DNA from: JBLHUT01 sp047629975
Lineage (GTDB): Bacteria; Pseudomonadota; Alphaproteobacteria; Rhodobacterales; Rhodobacteraceae
Reading direction: 5' to 3'
DNA length: 8,527 nucleotides
Assembly: GCA_047629975.1 (NCBI GenBank)
Contig: JBLHUT010000157.1
Coordinates: 1 to 8,527 of the forward strand
Within the stretch, counting starts at the first letter, position 1; each line of letters begins with the position of its first letter. A model generated the notes under the pieces. That model had not been told where the DNA came from. It saw only the letters and a program-made list of their open reading frames with translations, and made no database searches. Positions 1 to 6,409 of the stretch are shown here, piece by piece. The translations under genes were made by a program, and so were the position numbers.

Positions 1-13
1 TGCAAGGCGTAGA

Positions 14-27
14 AAAAAGCGCTTTTT
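14..27. other. 14-base perfect palindrome upstream of pal
   Basis: Bases 14-27 read AAAAAGCGCTTTTT, a perfect self-complementary sequence centred on GCGC, about 35 bases before the pal start. With GCGC as loop it gives only a five-pair A:T stem, so it is a poor terminator. It could be a protein-binding site or the end of the upstream gene's trailer. No convincing -35/-10 pair could be assigned in the first 62 bases, and all three forward frames meet a stop there, so any upstream gene (tolB is expected) ends at or before this point. Confidence 0.35.
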
Positions 28-62
28 GAGCAGATAAATATAGCATTTACAGGATTGAATTG

Positions 63-584
63 ATGACAGGTTTTACAGTTAAGGCGATCGTTTTGCTGGC
101 TGTGGTCGGGCTTTCGGCATGCACCGATCCGGGGCGTTTCGGTGCGGGGGGGCGCGATGGCGGCGGCATTGGCGGCACAGCGCAGGCAGGGTTTGACGGT
201 GCGGCGGCCGATCCTGCGTCACCGGCGTATTTTCAGGCGGCTATCGGCGACAGGGTGTTGTTCGAGGTTGATCAGTCGACGCTCACATTTGCCGCGCAGA
301 CCACGCTTGCGCAGCAGGCCGGATGGCTGCAGGTAAATACGGCTTACACGGCGATCATCGAGGGCCATGCCGACGAGCAGGGCACCCGCGAGTACAACCT
401 TGCGCTTGGGGCGCGGCGGGCGAATGCGGTGCAGGAATATCTCGTCAGTCAGGGCATTGCCGGCGACCGTTTGCGGACCGTAACCTATGGCAAGGAACGC
501 CCGATCGAGATCTGCTCGGACGAGACGTGTTATACGCAAAACCGTCGCTCTGTGACGGTGCTGCGGGCGGGTGCCGGCTTTTGA
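63..584 (+). CDS. pal: Peptidoglycan-associated lipoprotein Pal
   Basis: A 173-residue outer-membrane lipoprotein of the Tol-Pal system. It holds the outer membrane to peptidoglycan and helps outer-membrane constriction during division, working with TolB and TolA. Residues 1-19 are a lipoprotein signal peptide ending in the lipobox L-S-A-C, so Cys20 should be lipidated. A glycine/alanine-rich linker (about 21-55) leads to an OmpA-like domain (about 60-170) with E-G-H-A-D-E at 100-105, A-R-R-A-N at 117-121 and N-R-R-S at 160-163, the diaminopimelate-binding signature of the family. Cys151 and Cys156 sit where I remember alphaproteobacterial Pal proteins having a cysteine pair just before N-R-R, possibly a disulfide. 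The ATG at 63 is chosen over the TTG at 60 because AGGA at 51-54 is well spaced for it. Only 47 bases separate it from cpoB, so the two are probably cotranscribed. Length is normal. Confidence 0.96.
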   Translation: MTGFTVKAIVLLAVVGLSACTDPGRFGAGGRDGGGIGGTAQAGFDGAAADPASPAYFQAAIGDRVLFEVDQSTLTFAAQTTLAQQAGWLQVNTAYTAIIEGHADEQGTREYNLALGARRANAVQEYLVSQGIAGDRLRTVTYGKERPIEICSDETCYTQNRRSVTVLRAGAGF

Positions 585-631
585 GTGCCTGCGACTGTTA
601 GGTTGTTTATAGGTCGTACAAGGATAATTCC

Positions 632-1504
632 ATGAAACTGCTTTGTTTTGTCCCCCGTTCCGTGGCGGCCCTGTGGTGCAGGCCTGTTGTGCTGGTATCG
701 GCTTGCTTGCTTTCGGTGTTCGCCTCTCATGCTCCGGTGCGGGCGGCCGAGACGCTTGCCGATATCCGGCAGGAATTATCGGTTCTGTTTGTCGAGGTTC
801 AAAAGCTCAAGCGAGAGCTTTCTACGACGGGCGGGGCGCAATCGACCTTGTCGGGCGGGTCTGCCCTTGCCCGGATCGACGCCATCGAAAGCGAGTTGCA
901 GAACCTGACGTCCAAGACCGAAGACCTTGGATTCAGGATCGAACGGATTGTTCAGGACGGCACCAACCGGATCGGCGATCTTGAATTCCGGCTGGTGGAG
1001 CTTGAGGGAGGGGATCTGGGGGCGTTGGGCAAAACCACCACGCTGGGCGGGGTCGAGAGCGAAACAAGCGTGCGGCCTGCAACGGGCAGCAGCCAAACAG
1101 GCACCGGTGGCGCACAAATGGCCATGAGCGAGCAAAGCGATTTCGACCGTGCGAAAGGCGCGTTTGACAGTGGGAATTTTCGCTCTGCCGCTGATCTGTT
1201 CACGGCTTTTACGCAAACCTATCCGGGGGGACCTCTTACGGGGCCTGCACATTTTTACCGCGGCGAAGCACTGAGCGGGCTGGGTGAACCCAGACCGGCG
1301 GCGCGCGCCTATCTCGAGAGTTTTTCAGGGGCACCCGATAGCGACGTGGCCCCCACGGCGTTGCTCCGGCTGGGCACCAGCTTGAATGAGTTGGGGCAAG
1401 TCAACGAAGCCTGTGTGACGCTGGGCGAAGTGCAGGTCCGGTTCCCACAGGCCGACGCGGCGTTCGAGGCAGGGGCTGCGCGCCGGTCGATGGGCTGTTC
1501 ATGA
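632..1504 (+). CDS. cpoB: Cell division coordinator CpoB (YbgF), Tol-Pal periplasmic TPR protein
   Basis: A 290-residue periplasmic protein that in Escherichia coli links peptidoglycan synthesis (PBP1B) with Tol-driven outer-membrane constriction. The start is supported by AAGGA at 620-624, seven bases ahead of the ATG. Residues 1 to about 39 form a Sec signal peptide with a long n-region, a hydrophobic core (about 18-31) and an A-P-V-R-A-A cleavage region. A heptad-like stretch at about 41-115 matches the family's trimerising coiled coil. A low-complexity Gly/Ser/Thr linker (about 125-160) follows, then TPR-like repeats from about 170 to the end, beginning D-F-D-R-A-K-G-A-F and including G-P-A-H-F-Y-R-G-E-A-L and T-A-L-L-R-L-G-T-S-L. 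The stop codon overlaps the tilS ATG, which suggests translational coupling. The position directly after pal is the classical one, which strengthens the call. Confidence 0.93.
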   Translation: MKLLCFVPRSVAALWCRPVVLVSACLLSVFASHAPVRAAETLADIRQELSVLFVEVQKLKRELSTTGGAQSTLSGGSALARIDAIESELQNLTSKTEDLGFRIERIVQDGTNRIGDLEFRLVELEGGDLGALGKTTTLGGVESETSVRPATGSSQTGTGGAQMAMSEQSDFDRAKGAFDSGNFRSAADLFTAFTQTYPGGPLTGPAHFYRGEALSGLGEPRPAARAYLESFSGAPDSDVAPTALLRLGTSLNELGQVNEACVTLGEVQVRFPQADAAFEAGAARRSMGCS

Positions 1505-2778
1505 CGCCTGCGCGGTTCAACAGCCATCTGGCACAGACACTTTCGCAGATGTTCGCAGGCAAGCCGCCGCTGGCGATCGGGGTTGCTGTTTCGGGCGGAG
1601 GCGATTCGATTGCGCTGTTGCGGGGGCTGGTGGCGTGGGCCCGGGCGCGGCGCGGCGTTGTCTTTGCGGCGAGTGTCGATCACGGGTTGCGCCCTGAAGC
1701 TGCGGCCGAGGCGGCCTTTGTTGCTGAACTTTGTGCCGAATTGGGCGTTGCACACAACATTTTGAAGTGGGAGCAGGGACCGTCGGGGGGAAATCTGCAA
1801 GAGGCCGCCCGGAACGCGCGGTACGAGCTTTTGACCGCATGGGCCCATGACCATGAAATTACCGATGTGGCGCTGGGTCATACGCGCGACGATCAGGCCG
1901 AGACGGTCTTGATGCGTTTGGCGCGCGGGTCTGGTGTTGACGGTCTTTCTGGCATGGCATCAAAGCGGAAGCGCGACGGGGTAACGTGGCTCCGGCCGCT
2001 GCTGTCGCTTGACCGGGCCGACTTGCGCAGTTGCCTTGAGGCGATGGACCAGCCGTGGGTCGAGGACCCGAGCAACGAAGACCTGCGGTTCGACCGGATC
2101 AAGGCCCGTAAAATACTGGATCTGACTGCGCCGCTTGGGCTTGACGTGGCGACGCTGGCCCGTACGGCCAGTCACATGGCTGATGCGCGTGAGGCGCTTG
2201 AAAGTGCGACATTTTCACTTGCCCGCCAAACACTTGAAGATCGATCAGGCGACTTGGTGCTGGACAGGATTGCATTTTTGCGAGCGCCTTTCGAGCTGCA
2301 AACGCGGCTTCTGGCGCACGCGATCGGCTGGGTCGGCTCCACGTCTTACCGCCCCCGTTTCAGAGCTTTGTCGACTGTTCTGGATCACCTGATCGAGGGG
2401 CGCACGCAGACCTTGCAGGGGTGTTTGTTGAGCGCCACAAAAATAGAATTTCGCGTCGCGCGTGAATATAATGCTGTCGGTGACACTTGTGTTCCGGTCG
2501 AAACCGGCCTGTGGGACACCCGCTGGCGCATCGAGGGCCCCGACGCGACAGCCCTGCCCGAGGGGGGCGAAATCCGCGCGCTTGGCCTTCACGGGTTGCA
2601 GCAGCTTGCGCCCGAAATGCGCGGTGACCTGCCGCGCTCCAGCCGCGTCGCGCTGCCTGCGGTGTGGTGTGGCGAGCAGCTTGTGGCGGCGCCGCTGCCT
2701 GATCTGGCGGAGGGTGAATGGCACCTTATCCGGACGTCAGGGGAAAAACACATGCTTTCCTTGATCATGTCGCATTGA
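1501..2778 (+). CDS. tilS: tRNA(Ile)-lysidine synthetase TilS
   Basis: A 425-residue cytoplasmic enzyme that uses ATP and lysine to convert C34 of the CAU-anticodon isoleucine tRNA to lysidine, so that it reads AUA and is charged with isoleucine; normally essential. The N-terminal PP-loop ATPase domain shows the ATP-pyrophosphatase signature S-G-G-G-D-S at 31-36, V-D-H-G-L-R at 59-64, N-L-Q-E-A-A-R at about 100-106 and H-T-R-D-D-Q-A-E-T at 127-135, with R-P-L-L further on. The C-terminal half (about 230-425) is weakly conserved and would bind tRNA; overall length is close to the E. coli enzyme. The ATG shares four bases (ATGA) with the end of cpoB. I see only a weak ribosome binding site (TGGG-like, about 1492-1495), so translation probably depends on ribosomes finishing cpoB. 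tilS next to ftsH is a widespread arrangement. Confidence 0.95.
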   Translation: MTPARFNSHLAQTLSQMFAGKPPLAIGVAVSGGGDSIALLRGLVAWARARRGVVFAASVDHGLRPEAAAEAAFVAELCAELGVAHNILKWEQGPSGGNLQEAARNARYELLTAWAHDHEITDVALGHTRDDQAETVLMRLARGSGVDGLSGMASKRKRDGVTWLRPLLSLDRADLRSCLEAMDQPWVEDPSNEDLRFDRIKARKILDLTAPLGLDVATLARTASHMADAREALESATFSLARQTLEDRSGDLVLDRIAFLRAPFELQTRLLAHAIGWVGSTSYRPRFRALSTVLDHLIEGRTQTLQGCLLSATKIEFRVAREYNAVGDTCVPVETGLWDTRWRIEGPDATALPEGGEIRALGLHGLQQLAPEMRGDLPRSSRVALPAVWCGEQLVAAPLPDLAEGEWHLIRTSGEKHMLSLIMSH

Positions 2779-2802
2779 ACCCTGCGTAATTCTCTCTATC
2801 TT
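2774..2802 (+). promoter_or_regulatory. Candidate ftsH promoter (sigma-70 or RpoH-like)
   Basis: TTGAAC at 2775-2780 (overlapping the tilS stop codon) and TATCTT at 2797-2802 are 16 bases apart, each matching the sigma-70 consensus at 4 of 6 positions. The same bases also resemble the heat-shock sigma factor (RpoH) pattern I recall for alphaproteobacteria, a TTGAA-type -35 and a C-Y-T-A-T-N-T -10, here TCTATCT at 2795-2801. ftsH is a heat-shock gene in several bacteria, which makes this reasonable, but the match is short and not proven. Confidence 0.35.
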
Positions 2803-2817
2803 AAGTCTGTAATTGTT

Positions 2818-2833
2818 AAACGCGGAAACGCGG
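2818..2833 (+). repeat. 8-base perfect tandem duplication in the ftsH leader
   Basis: AAACGCGG occurs twice without a gap, at 2818-2825 and 2826-2833, ending two bases before the ftsH ribosome binding site. It lies in the presumed 5' untranslated leader. It could be a simple replication-slippage duplication or a two-copy binding site; nothing else in the sequence decides between these. Confidence 0.6.
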
Positions 2834-2835
2834 AT

Positions 2836-2843
2836 AAAGGAGT
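2836..2843 (+). promoter_or_regulatory. Strong ribosome binding site fixing the ftsH TTG start
   Basis: AAAGGAGT is a near-complete anti-16S match, and the TTG at 2851 lies at ideal spacing downstream. The next in-frame ATG (2941) would remove the first transmembrane segment, so this site decides the start codon. Confidence 0.85.
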
Positions 2844-2850
2844 CTTCCCA

Positions 2851-4767
2851 TTGGGTAACGCGCGCAGCATCGCATTCTGGGTCGTTTTGTTTTTGCTTAT
2901 TCTCGCCCTGTTCAACCTGTTTAGCGGGGGGCAGTCGACGATGTCTTCGCGCACGCTCAGCTATTCGGATTTTTATGCCGCGGTTGATGCAGGACAAGTC
3001 TCGAGCGTTGTGGTAGACGGGGAGCGCTTGCGCATTCGTCAGGCAGACGGAACAACCTATTCGACCATCGTACCGACCGGTGTGGACGTCACACCGCACC
3101 TGATTGACAACAATGTCGCCATCACAGCAGAGGCCCAACAGCAAAACGGTATTCTCGCTTATGTCGGGACCCTGTTGCCGTTTGTTATTCTGATCGGTAT
3201 CTGGATATTCCTGATGAACCGGATGCAAGGCGGCGGTCGCGGCGGAGCGATGGGTTTTGGCAAGTCCAAAGCCAAGCTTTTGACCGAAAAGCAGGGGCGG
3301 GTGACCTTTGACGAGGTTGCCGGCATCGACGAGGCCAAGGATGAACTCGAGGAAATCGTTGAATTCTTGCGCAACCCGCAAAAATACAGCCGCCTCGGCG
3401 GCAAGATCCCCAAGGGGGCGTTGCTTGTTGGCCCTCCGGGCACGGGTAAAACGCTTTTGGCGCGGGCTATCGCCGGTGAGGCGGGTGTGCCGTTCTTTAC
3501 GATCTCGGGGTCCGATTTCGTCGAGATGTTCGTAGGTGTGGGCGCAAGCCGTGTCCGCGACATGTTCGAGCAGGCCAAAAAGAACGCGCCGTGTATTGTT
3601 TTCATCGACGAGATCGACGCTGTCGGCCGCTCGCGCGGTTCGGGTTATGGCGGGGGCAACGACGAGCGTGAGCAGACGTTGAACCAGCTTTTGGTGGAAA
3701 TGGACGGCTTTGAGGCCAACGAAGGCATCATCATCGTGGCGGCAACAAACCGTCCTGATGTGCTTGACCCTGCTTTGTTGCGTCCGGGTCGTTTTGACCG
3801 TCAGGTGCAGGTGCCGAACCCCGACATCAAGGGTCGTGAAAAAATCCTTGGGGTGCACGCTCGCAAGGTTCCACTTGGCCCTGACGTTGATCTGCGGATC
3901 ATCGCGCGCGGCACACCGGGGTTCTCGGGTGCGGATCTTGCCAACCTCGTGAACGAAAGTGCGCTGACGGCAGCGCGGATCGGGCGACGGTTTGTAACGA
4001 TGCACGATTTCGAATCTGCCAAGGACAAAGTCATGATGGGGGCCGAGAGGCGCTCGATGGTGATGACCGAGGACGAGAAGAAACTGACGGCTTACCACGA
4101 AGCCGGCCACGCGATTGTCGGGCTGAATGTTCCGGAGCATGATCCGATCCACAAGGCGACGATCATTCCGCGGGGCCGTGCGCTTGGCCTTGTGATGAGC
4201 TTGCCCGAGCGGGACCAGTTGTCGGTGAGCTATACCAAGTACAAGTCCAAGATCGCCATGGCGATGGGCGGTAAAGTTGCCGAAGAGCTGATCTTTGGAA
4301 AAGAGAACGTTACCTCGGGTGCGGCCTCGGACATCCAGCAGGTGTCCAAGATCGCGCGCGCCATGGTGACCCAGTTCGGGTTCTCGGAGACGCTTGGCAA
4401 CATCGACTACGCCAACGAGCAGCAATCCTATCTGGGCAATTATCAGGGCGGATCAAGCACCAGCAACGACACGCAAGCCAAGATCGACGCCGAAGTGCGG
4501 GCGATTGTGGATGAAGGCTACGAGCGGGCCAAGGCAATTCTGACCGAGCGTGCCGATGATCTGGAGCGTTTGGCACAGGGTCTGCTGGAATACGAGACCC
4601 TGACAGGGGCCGAAATCGGTCGTGTGATCGCTGGCGAAACCCTGAACAAGGGCGACGACGAGGATGACACCCCGCAATCGGGCAAGCCCTCTTTGACGGC
4701 TATTCCAAAGACGAAGCCAAAGCCCCCGAAAGCGGATCCGGGTCTGGAGCCGGAACCGCTCGGGTAG
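2851..4767 (+). CDS. ftsH: ATP-dependent zinc metalloprotease FtsH
   Basis: A 638-residue hexameric inner-membrane AAA+ protease that degrades misassembled membrane proteins and regulatory proteins such as the heat-shock sigma factor. Translation starts at TTG, supported by AAAGGAGT at 2836-2843 and by an N-terminus (G-N-A-R-S-I-A-F-W) typical of alphaproteobacterial FtsH. Layout: transmembrane segment 1 (about 7-25), periplasmic domain (about 30-100), transmembrane segment 2 (about 104-123), AAA+ module with Walker A G-P-P-G-T-G-K-T at 194-201, Walker B F-I-D-E at 251-254 and second region of homology A-T-N-R...R-P-G-R-F-D from 298, then the M41 peptidase domain with H-E-A-G-H at 416-420 and the likely third zinc ligand Asp494. 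All catalytic residues are present. The last ~40 residues are acidic, then rich in Lys and Pro, and probably disordered. A possible own promoter and a strong terminator suggest it can be transcribed apart from tilS. Confidence 0.98.
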   Translation: MGNARSIAFWVVLFLLILALFNLFSGGQSTMSSRTLSYSDFYAAVDAGQVSSVVVDGERLRIRQADGTTYSTIVPTGVDVTPHLIDNNVAITAEAQQQNGILAYVGTLLPFVILIGIWIFLMNRMQGGGRGGAMGFGKSKAKLLTEKQGRVTFDEVAGIDEAKDELEEIVEFLRNPQKYSRLGGKIPKGALLVGPPGTGKTLLARAIAGEAGVPFFTISGSDFVEMFVGVGASRVRDMFEQAKKNAPCIVFIDEIDAVGRSRGSGYGGGNDEREQTLNQLLVEMDGFEANEGIIIVAATNRPDVLDPALLRPGRFDRQVQVPNPDIKGREKILGVHARKVPLGPDVDLRIIARGTPGFSGADLANLVNESALTAARIGRRFVTMHDFESAKDKVMMGAERRSMVMTEDEKKLTAYHEAGHAIVGLNVPEHDPIHKATIIPRGRALGLVMSLPERDQLSVSYTKYKSKIAMAMGGKVAEELIFGKENVTSGAASDIQQVSKIARAMVTQFGFSETLGNIDYANEQQSYLGNYQGGSSTSNDTQAKIDAEVRAIVDEGYERAKAILTERADDLERLAQGLLEYETLTGAEIGRVIAGETLNKGDDEDDTPQSGKPSLTAIPKTKPKPPKADPGLEPEPLG

Positions 4768-4813
4768 CGTTCGGCGCGTATCGGGGCTGCTCTATCACCC
4801 CCAAGGTAAACCG

Positions 4814-4852
4814 GCAAAAGGCCACGTGAAAACGTGGCCTTTTGCTGTTTTT
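4814..4852 (+). terminator. Rho-independent terminator after ftsH
   Basis: A perfect 14-base-pair stem is formed by 4814-4827 and 4832-4845 (arms GCAAAAGGCCACGT and ACGTGGCCTTTTGC), with a GAAA tetraloop at 4828-4831. It is followed by TG and five T residues (4848-4852). It starts 47 bases after the ftsH stop codon and faces the direction of ftsH transcription. The stem could fold from the other strand too, but there only four T residues lie in the arm, so termination of leftward transcription would be weaker. Confidence 0.92.
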
Positions 4853-4936
4853 GGTCGGGCTCAAGCCGCAACTCTTTTGGGCGCAAGGCGCCTGTTGAAG
4901 GGCGATCCGGTCTCTCTCAGACGCTTTGCCGCGCAG

Positions 4937-4950
4937 ATTTCGAAATTTCG
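4937..4950. other. Two overlapping 10-base palindromes upstream of the MOSC gene
   Basis: ATTTCGAAAT (4937-4946) and CGAAATTTCG (4941-4950) are both perfect palindromes sharing six bases, in a short A+T-rich island within otherwise G+C-rich DNA. They lie about 85-95 bases before the MOSC start, a possible operator position. No known regulator is recognised. Confidence 0.3.
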
Positions 4951-4983
4951 GACTGCCTGATGGCGCTGTTCGAGGTATGCTGC

Positions 4984-5011
4984 TTGCGTCACACTCTAAA
5001 GCGGGCATATT
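4984..5011 (+). promoter_or_regulatory. Weak candidate promoter for the MOSC gene
   Basis: TTGCGT (4984-4989) and CATATT (5006-5011) are 16 bases apart, matching the sigma-70 consensus at 3 of 6 and 4 of 6 positions. A promoter is needed in 4853-5033, because a strong terminator lies upstream, and this is the best pair I can find there. The rest of that 181-base stretch shows no gene. Confidence 0.22.
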
Positions 5012-5033
5012 CGGGCTTCCAAGGAGACCGTCG

Positions 5034-5630
5034 ATGCCTGCGCTGAAACCAACCGAGTTTACGGGAACAATCGTCTGGCTGGGGCGGGTTGCATCGCGCA
5101 AGAGCACGCTGCGCTCGGAATCGGTTGACCGGCTGGAGGTCGGGTTTGACGGGCCGGAGGGGGAAGCCCATGGAGGTCTCAACCGCGTGTCGTGTAGCCG
5201 CGTTCTGGCCCAGTACCCGCGTGGGACCGAAATAAGGAACGTCCGGCAGATGTCCATCGTTTCCGCCGAAGAGCTTGCCGGAATTTGCGAAAAGATGGGG
5301 ATGCGTGCGCTTGGCCCCGAGTTGCTGGGCGCGTCGATGGTTATAAAGGGCATCCCCGATTTCACCCATGTCCCGCCTTCGTCGCGGCTCCAGTCCCATT
5401 TGGGAACCACGCTTGTTGTGGATATGGAAAACCGCTCCTGTGCCTTACCGTCAAAAGAGATTGATTTCGAAGCCCCCGGTCGCGGGCAGGCGTTTATGGC
5501 CGCGGCAAAGGGGCGGCGCGGTGTGACCGCTTGGGTCGAGCGGCCCGGACTGCTCAGGGTCGGCGATCAGGTGCGCGTTCACGTGCCCGATCAACGGATA
5601 TGGAGCCATCAATCCTCTGCGCGCCGTTAA
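5034..5630 (+). CDS. MOSC domain-containing protein
   Basis: A 198-residue, probably cytoplasmic protein of the MOSC family (molybdenum cofactor sulfurase C-terminal type). Family members carry sulfur or bind molybdenum cofactor for transfer or for reducing N-hydroxylated compounds; the substrate of this stand-alone type is not known to me. MOSC-like features are a G-x-x-x-W-L-G-R start (about 10-17), the G-E-A-H-G-G segment (about 43-48), R-Q-M-S-I-V-S-A-E-E-L (about 72-82), and G-V-T-A-W-V...G-D-Q-V-R-V-H-V-P near the end. Cys136, in E-N-R-S-C, is the likely conserved cysteine, here preceded by Ser where many MOSC proteins have Pro. The ATG at 5034 is chosen because AAGGAG lies at 5021-5026, although the frame is open further upstream to 4926. 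It follows the ftsH terminator and converges on pdeM with four bases between stop codons. Confidence 0.82.
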   Translation: MPALKPTEFTGTIVWLGRVASRKSTLRSESVDRLEVGFDGPEGEAHGGLNRVSCSRVLAQYPRGTEIRNVRQMSIVSAEELAGICEKMGMRALGPELLGASMVIKGIPDFTHVPPSSRLQSHLGTTLVVDMENRSCALPSKEIDFEAPGRGQAFMAAAKGRRGVTAWVERPGLLRVGDQVRVHVPDQRIWSHQSSARR

Positions 5631-5634
5631 CCCG

Positions 5635-6378
5635 TCAGGTGGGTTTGGAGCGGGGCTTTGTGGTGGTCATCTTCGTGACGGGCGTCTTGGTAACGGGCAT
5701 TGCATTCGGGGGGACCGGAACACCGACCATCGTGTCGCCGGTCAAAATGGCGATGGCGGGTGCCTTGAACAACTTGCGTAACGCAGAATCCCCGCACGAA
5801 AGTCCGCCGGTGTAGGTCCCATAGGCCGGCATGATCAAACGTTGTCCGTCGGTCACGAAACAGGGACGGCTGATGCTGCGTCCGCGGGTGGCAAGTTTGG
5901 TTTTCGGATGGAAATGGCCCGATATCTCGGCGTGCGTTTCGGTCTGCGCCTCTTCGTCGGCAATATGCCGGAAGGTCAGACCGTCTTGGATAAACACTGC
6001 CTGATGAAGGCCGCCAAGGTGGGTTGGAGCAGGATCGTGGTTGCCCTCGATCCAGATCCAGTCGCGCCCGTCGATCAGTTGGTGCAGCAAGGCGTTTTCG
6101 TTTGCACTCAGGGTCCGTGCTGCCTGCAAATCATCAAAACTGTCGCCAAGGCACACGACTTTTTGAGGTTTGGTTGCCTCGATGTCCTTGCTGAGCCGCG
6201 CAAGCGTCTCGAGCGTGTCATAGGGAGGCAGCAGCAGCCCTGCGCGACGTGCCATCCGCCCTGATTTCCCGAAGTGAAGGTCAGACACGCACAGCAGCCC
6301 CGCGTCCGGCCACCAGAGCCCGCCGGATGGCAACGCCAGCAGGGCGTGTCGTGCAACAGAGATTGGGTAGCTGTTCAT
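5635..6378 (-). CDS. pdeM: Ligase-associated DNA damage response endonuclease/phosphoesterase PdeM
   Basis: A 247-residue calcineurin-like metallophosphoesterase of the type found with an ATP-dependent ligase, an Lhr-like helicase and an MBL-fold exonuclease in a predicted DNA repair cluster. The metal-binding motifs are complete and in order: S-D-L-H-F-G-K (Asp33, His35), G-D-S-F-D-D (Asp79), G-N-H-D (112-115) and G-H-F-H-P-K (154-159). S-D-L-H-F-G-K together with G-H-F-H-P is what I associate with this subfamily rather than with general phosphoesterases. The ATG at 6378 has AGGA at 6386-6389 on the minus strand, seven bases away. The gene follows the helicase stop by 31 bases, consistent with one transcript. 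The last ~25 residues are rich in Val, Thr, Lys and Pro, include V-T-K-T-P-V-T-K-M, and look disordered. Whether it acts on DNA or on a cyclic nucleotide cannot be read from sequence. Confidence 0.88.
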   Translation of the reverse strand: MNSYPISVARHALLALPSGGLWWPDAGLLCVSDLHFGKSGRMARRAGLLLPPYDTLETLARLSKDIEATKPQKVVCLGDSFDDLQAARTLSANENALLHQLIDGRDWIWIEGNHDPAPTHLGGLHQAVFIQDGLTFRHIADEEAQTETHAEISGHFHPKTKLATRGRSISRPCFVTDGQRLIMPAYGTYTGGLSCGDSALRKLFKAPAIAILTGDTMVGVPVPPNAMPVTKTPVTKMTTTKPRSKPT

Positions 6379-6409
6379 CGTCGGATCCTATCAACCGGTC
6401 GTGCGCGCG

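Noticed and set aside
14..27. The A5-GCGC-T5 palindrome as a rho-independent terminator of the gene upstream of pal.
   Set aside because: The stem would be five A:T pairs with a four-base loop, too weak, and there is no separate T-tract. It is kept only as a palindrome.
2737..4425. A 562-codon open frame on the minus strand, antisense to ftsH and the end of tilS.
   Set aside because: The opposite strand encodes a complete, highly conserved FtsH. The antisense translation is rich in Arg/His/Asp with no recognisable domain, as expected from codon bias in G+C-rich DNA.
4926..5033. A 36-codon upstream extension of the MOSC frame.
   Set aside because: AAGGAG at 5021-5026 is ideally placed for the ATG at 5034, and the extension has no MOSC similarity that I recognise.
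5531..5815. A plus-strand open frame with a hydrophobic stretch (V-V-V-I-F-V-T-G-V-L-V-T-G) after the MOSC gene, as a small membrane protein.
   Set aside because: It is antisense to the pdeM C-terminal coding region and overlaps the MOSC end. The hydrophobic run is the complement of the Thr/Lys/Val tail codons, and there is no ribosome binding site at a sensible start.
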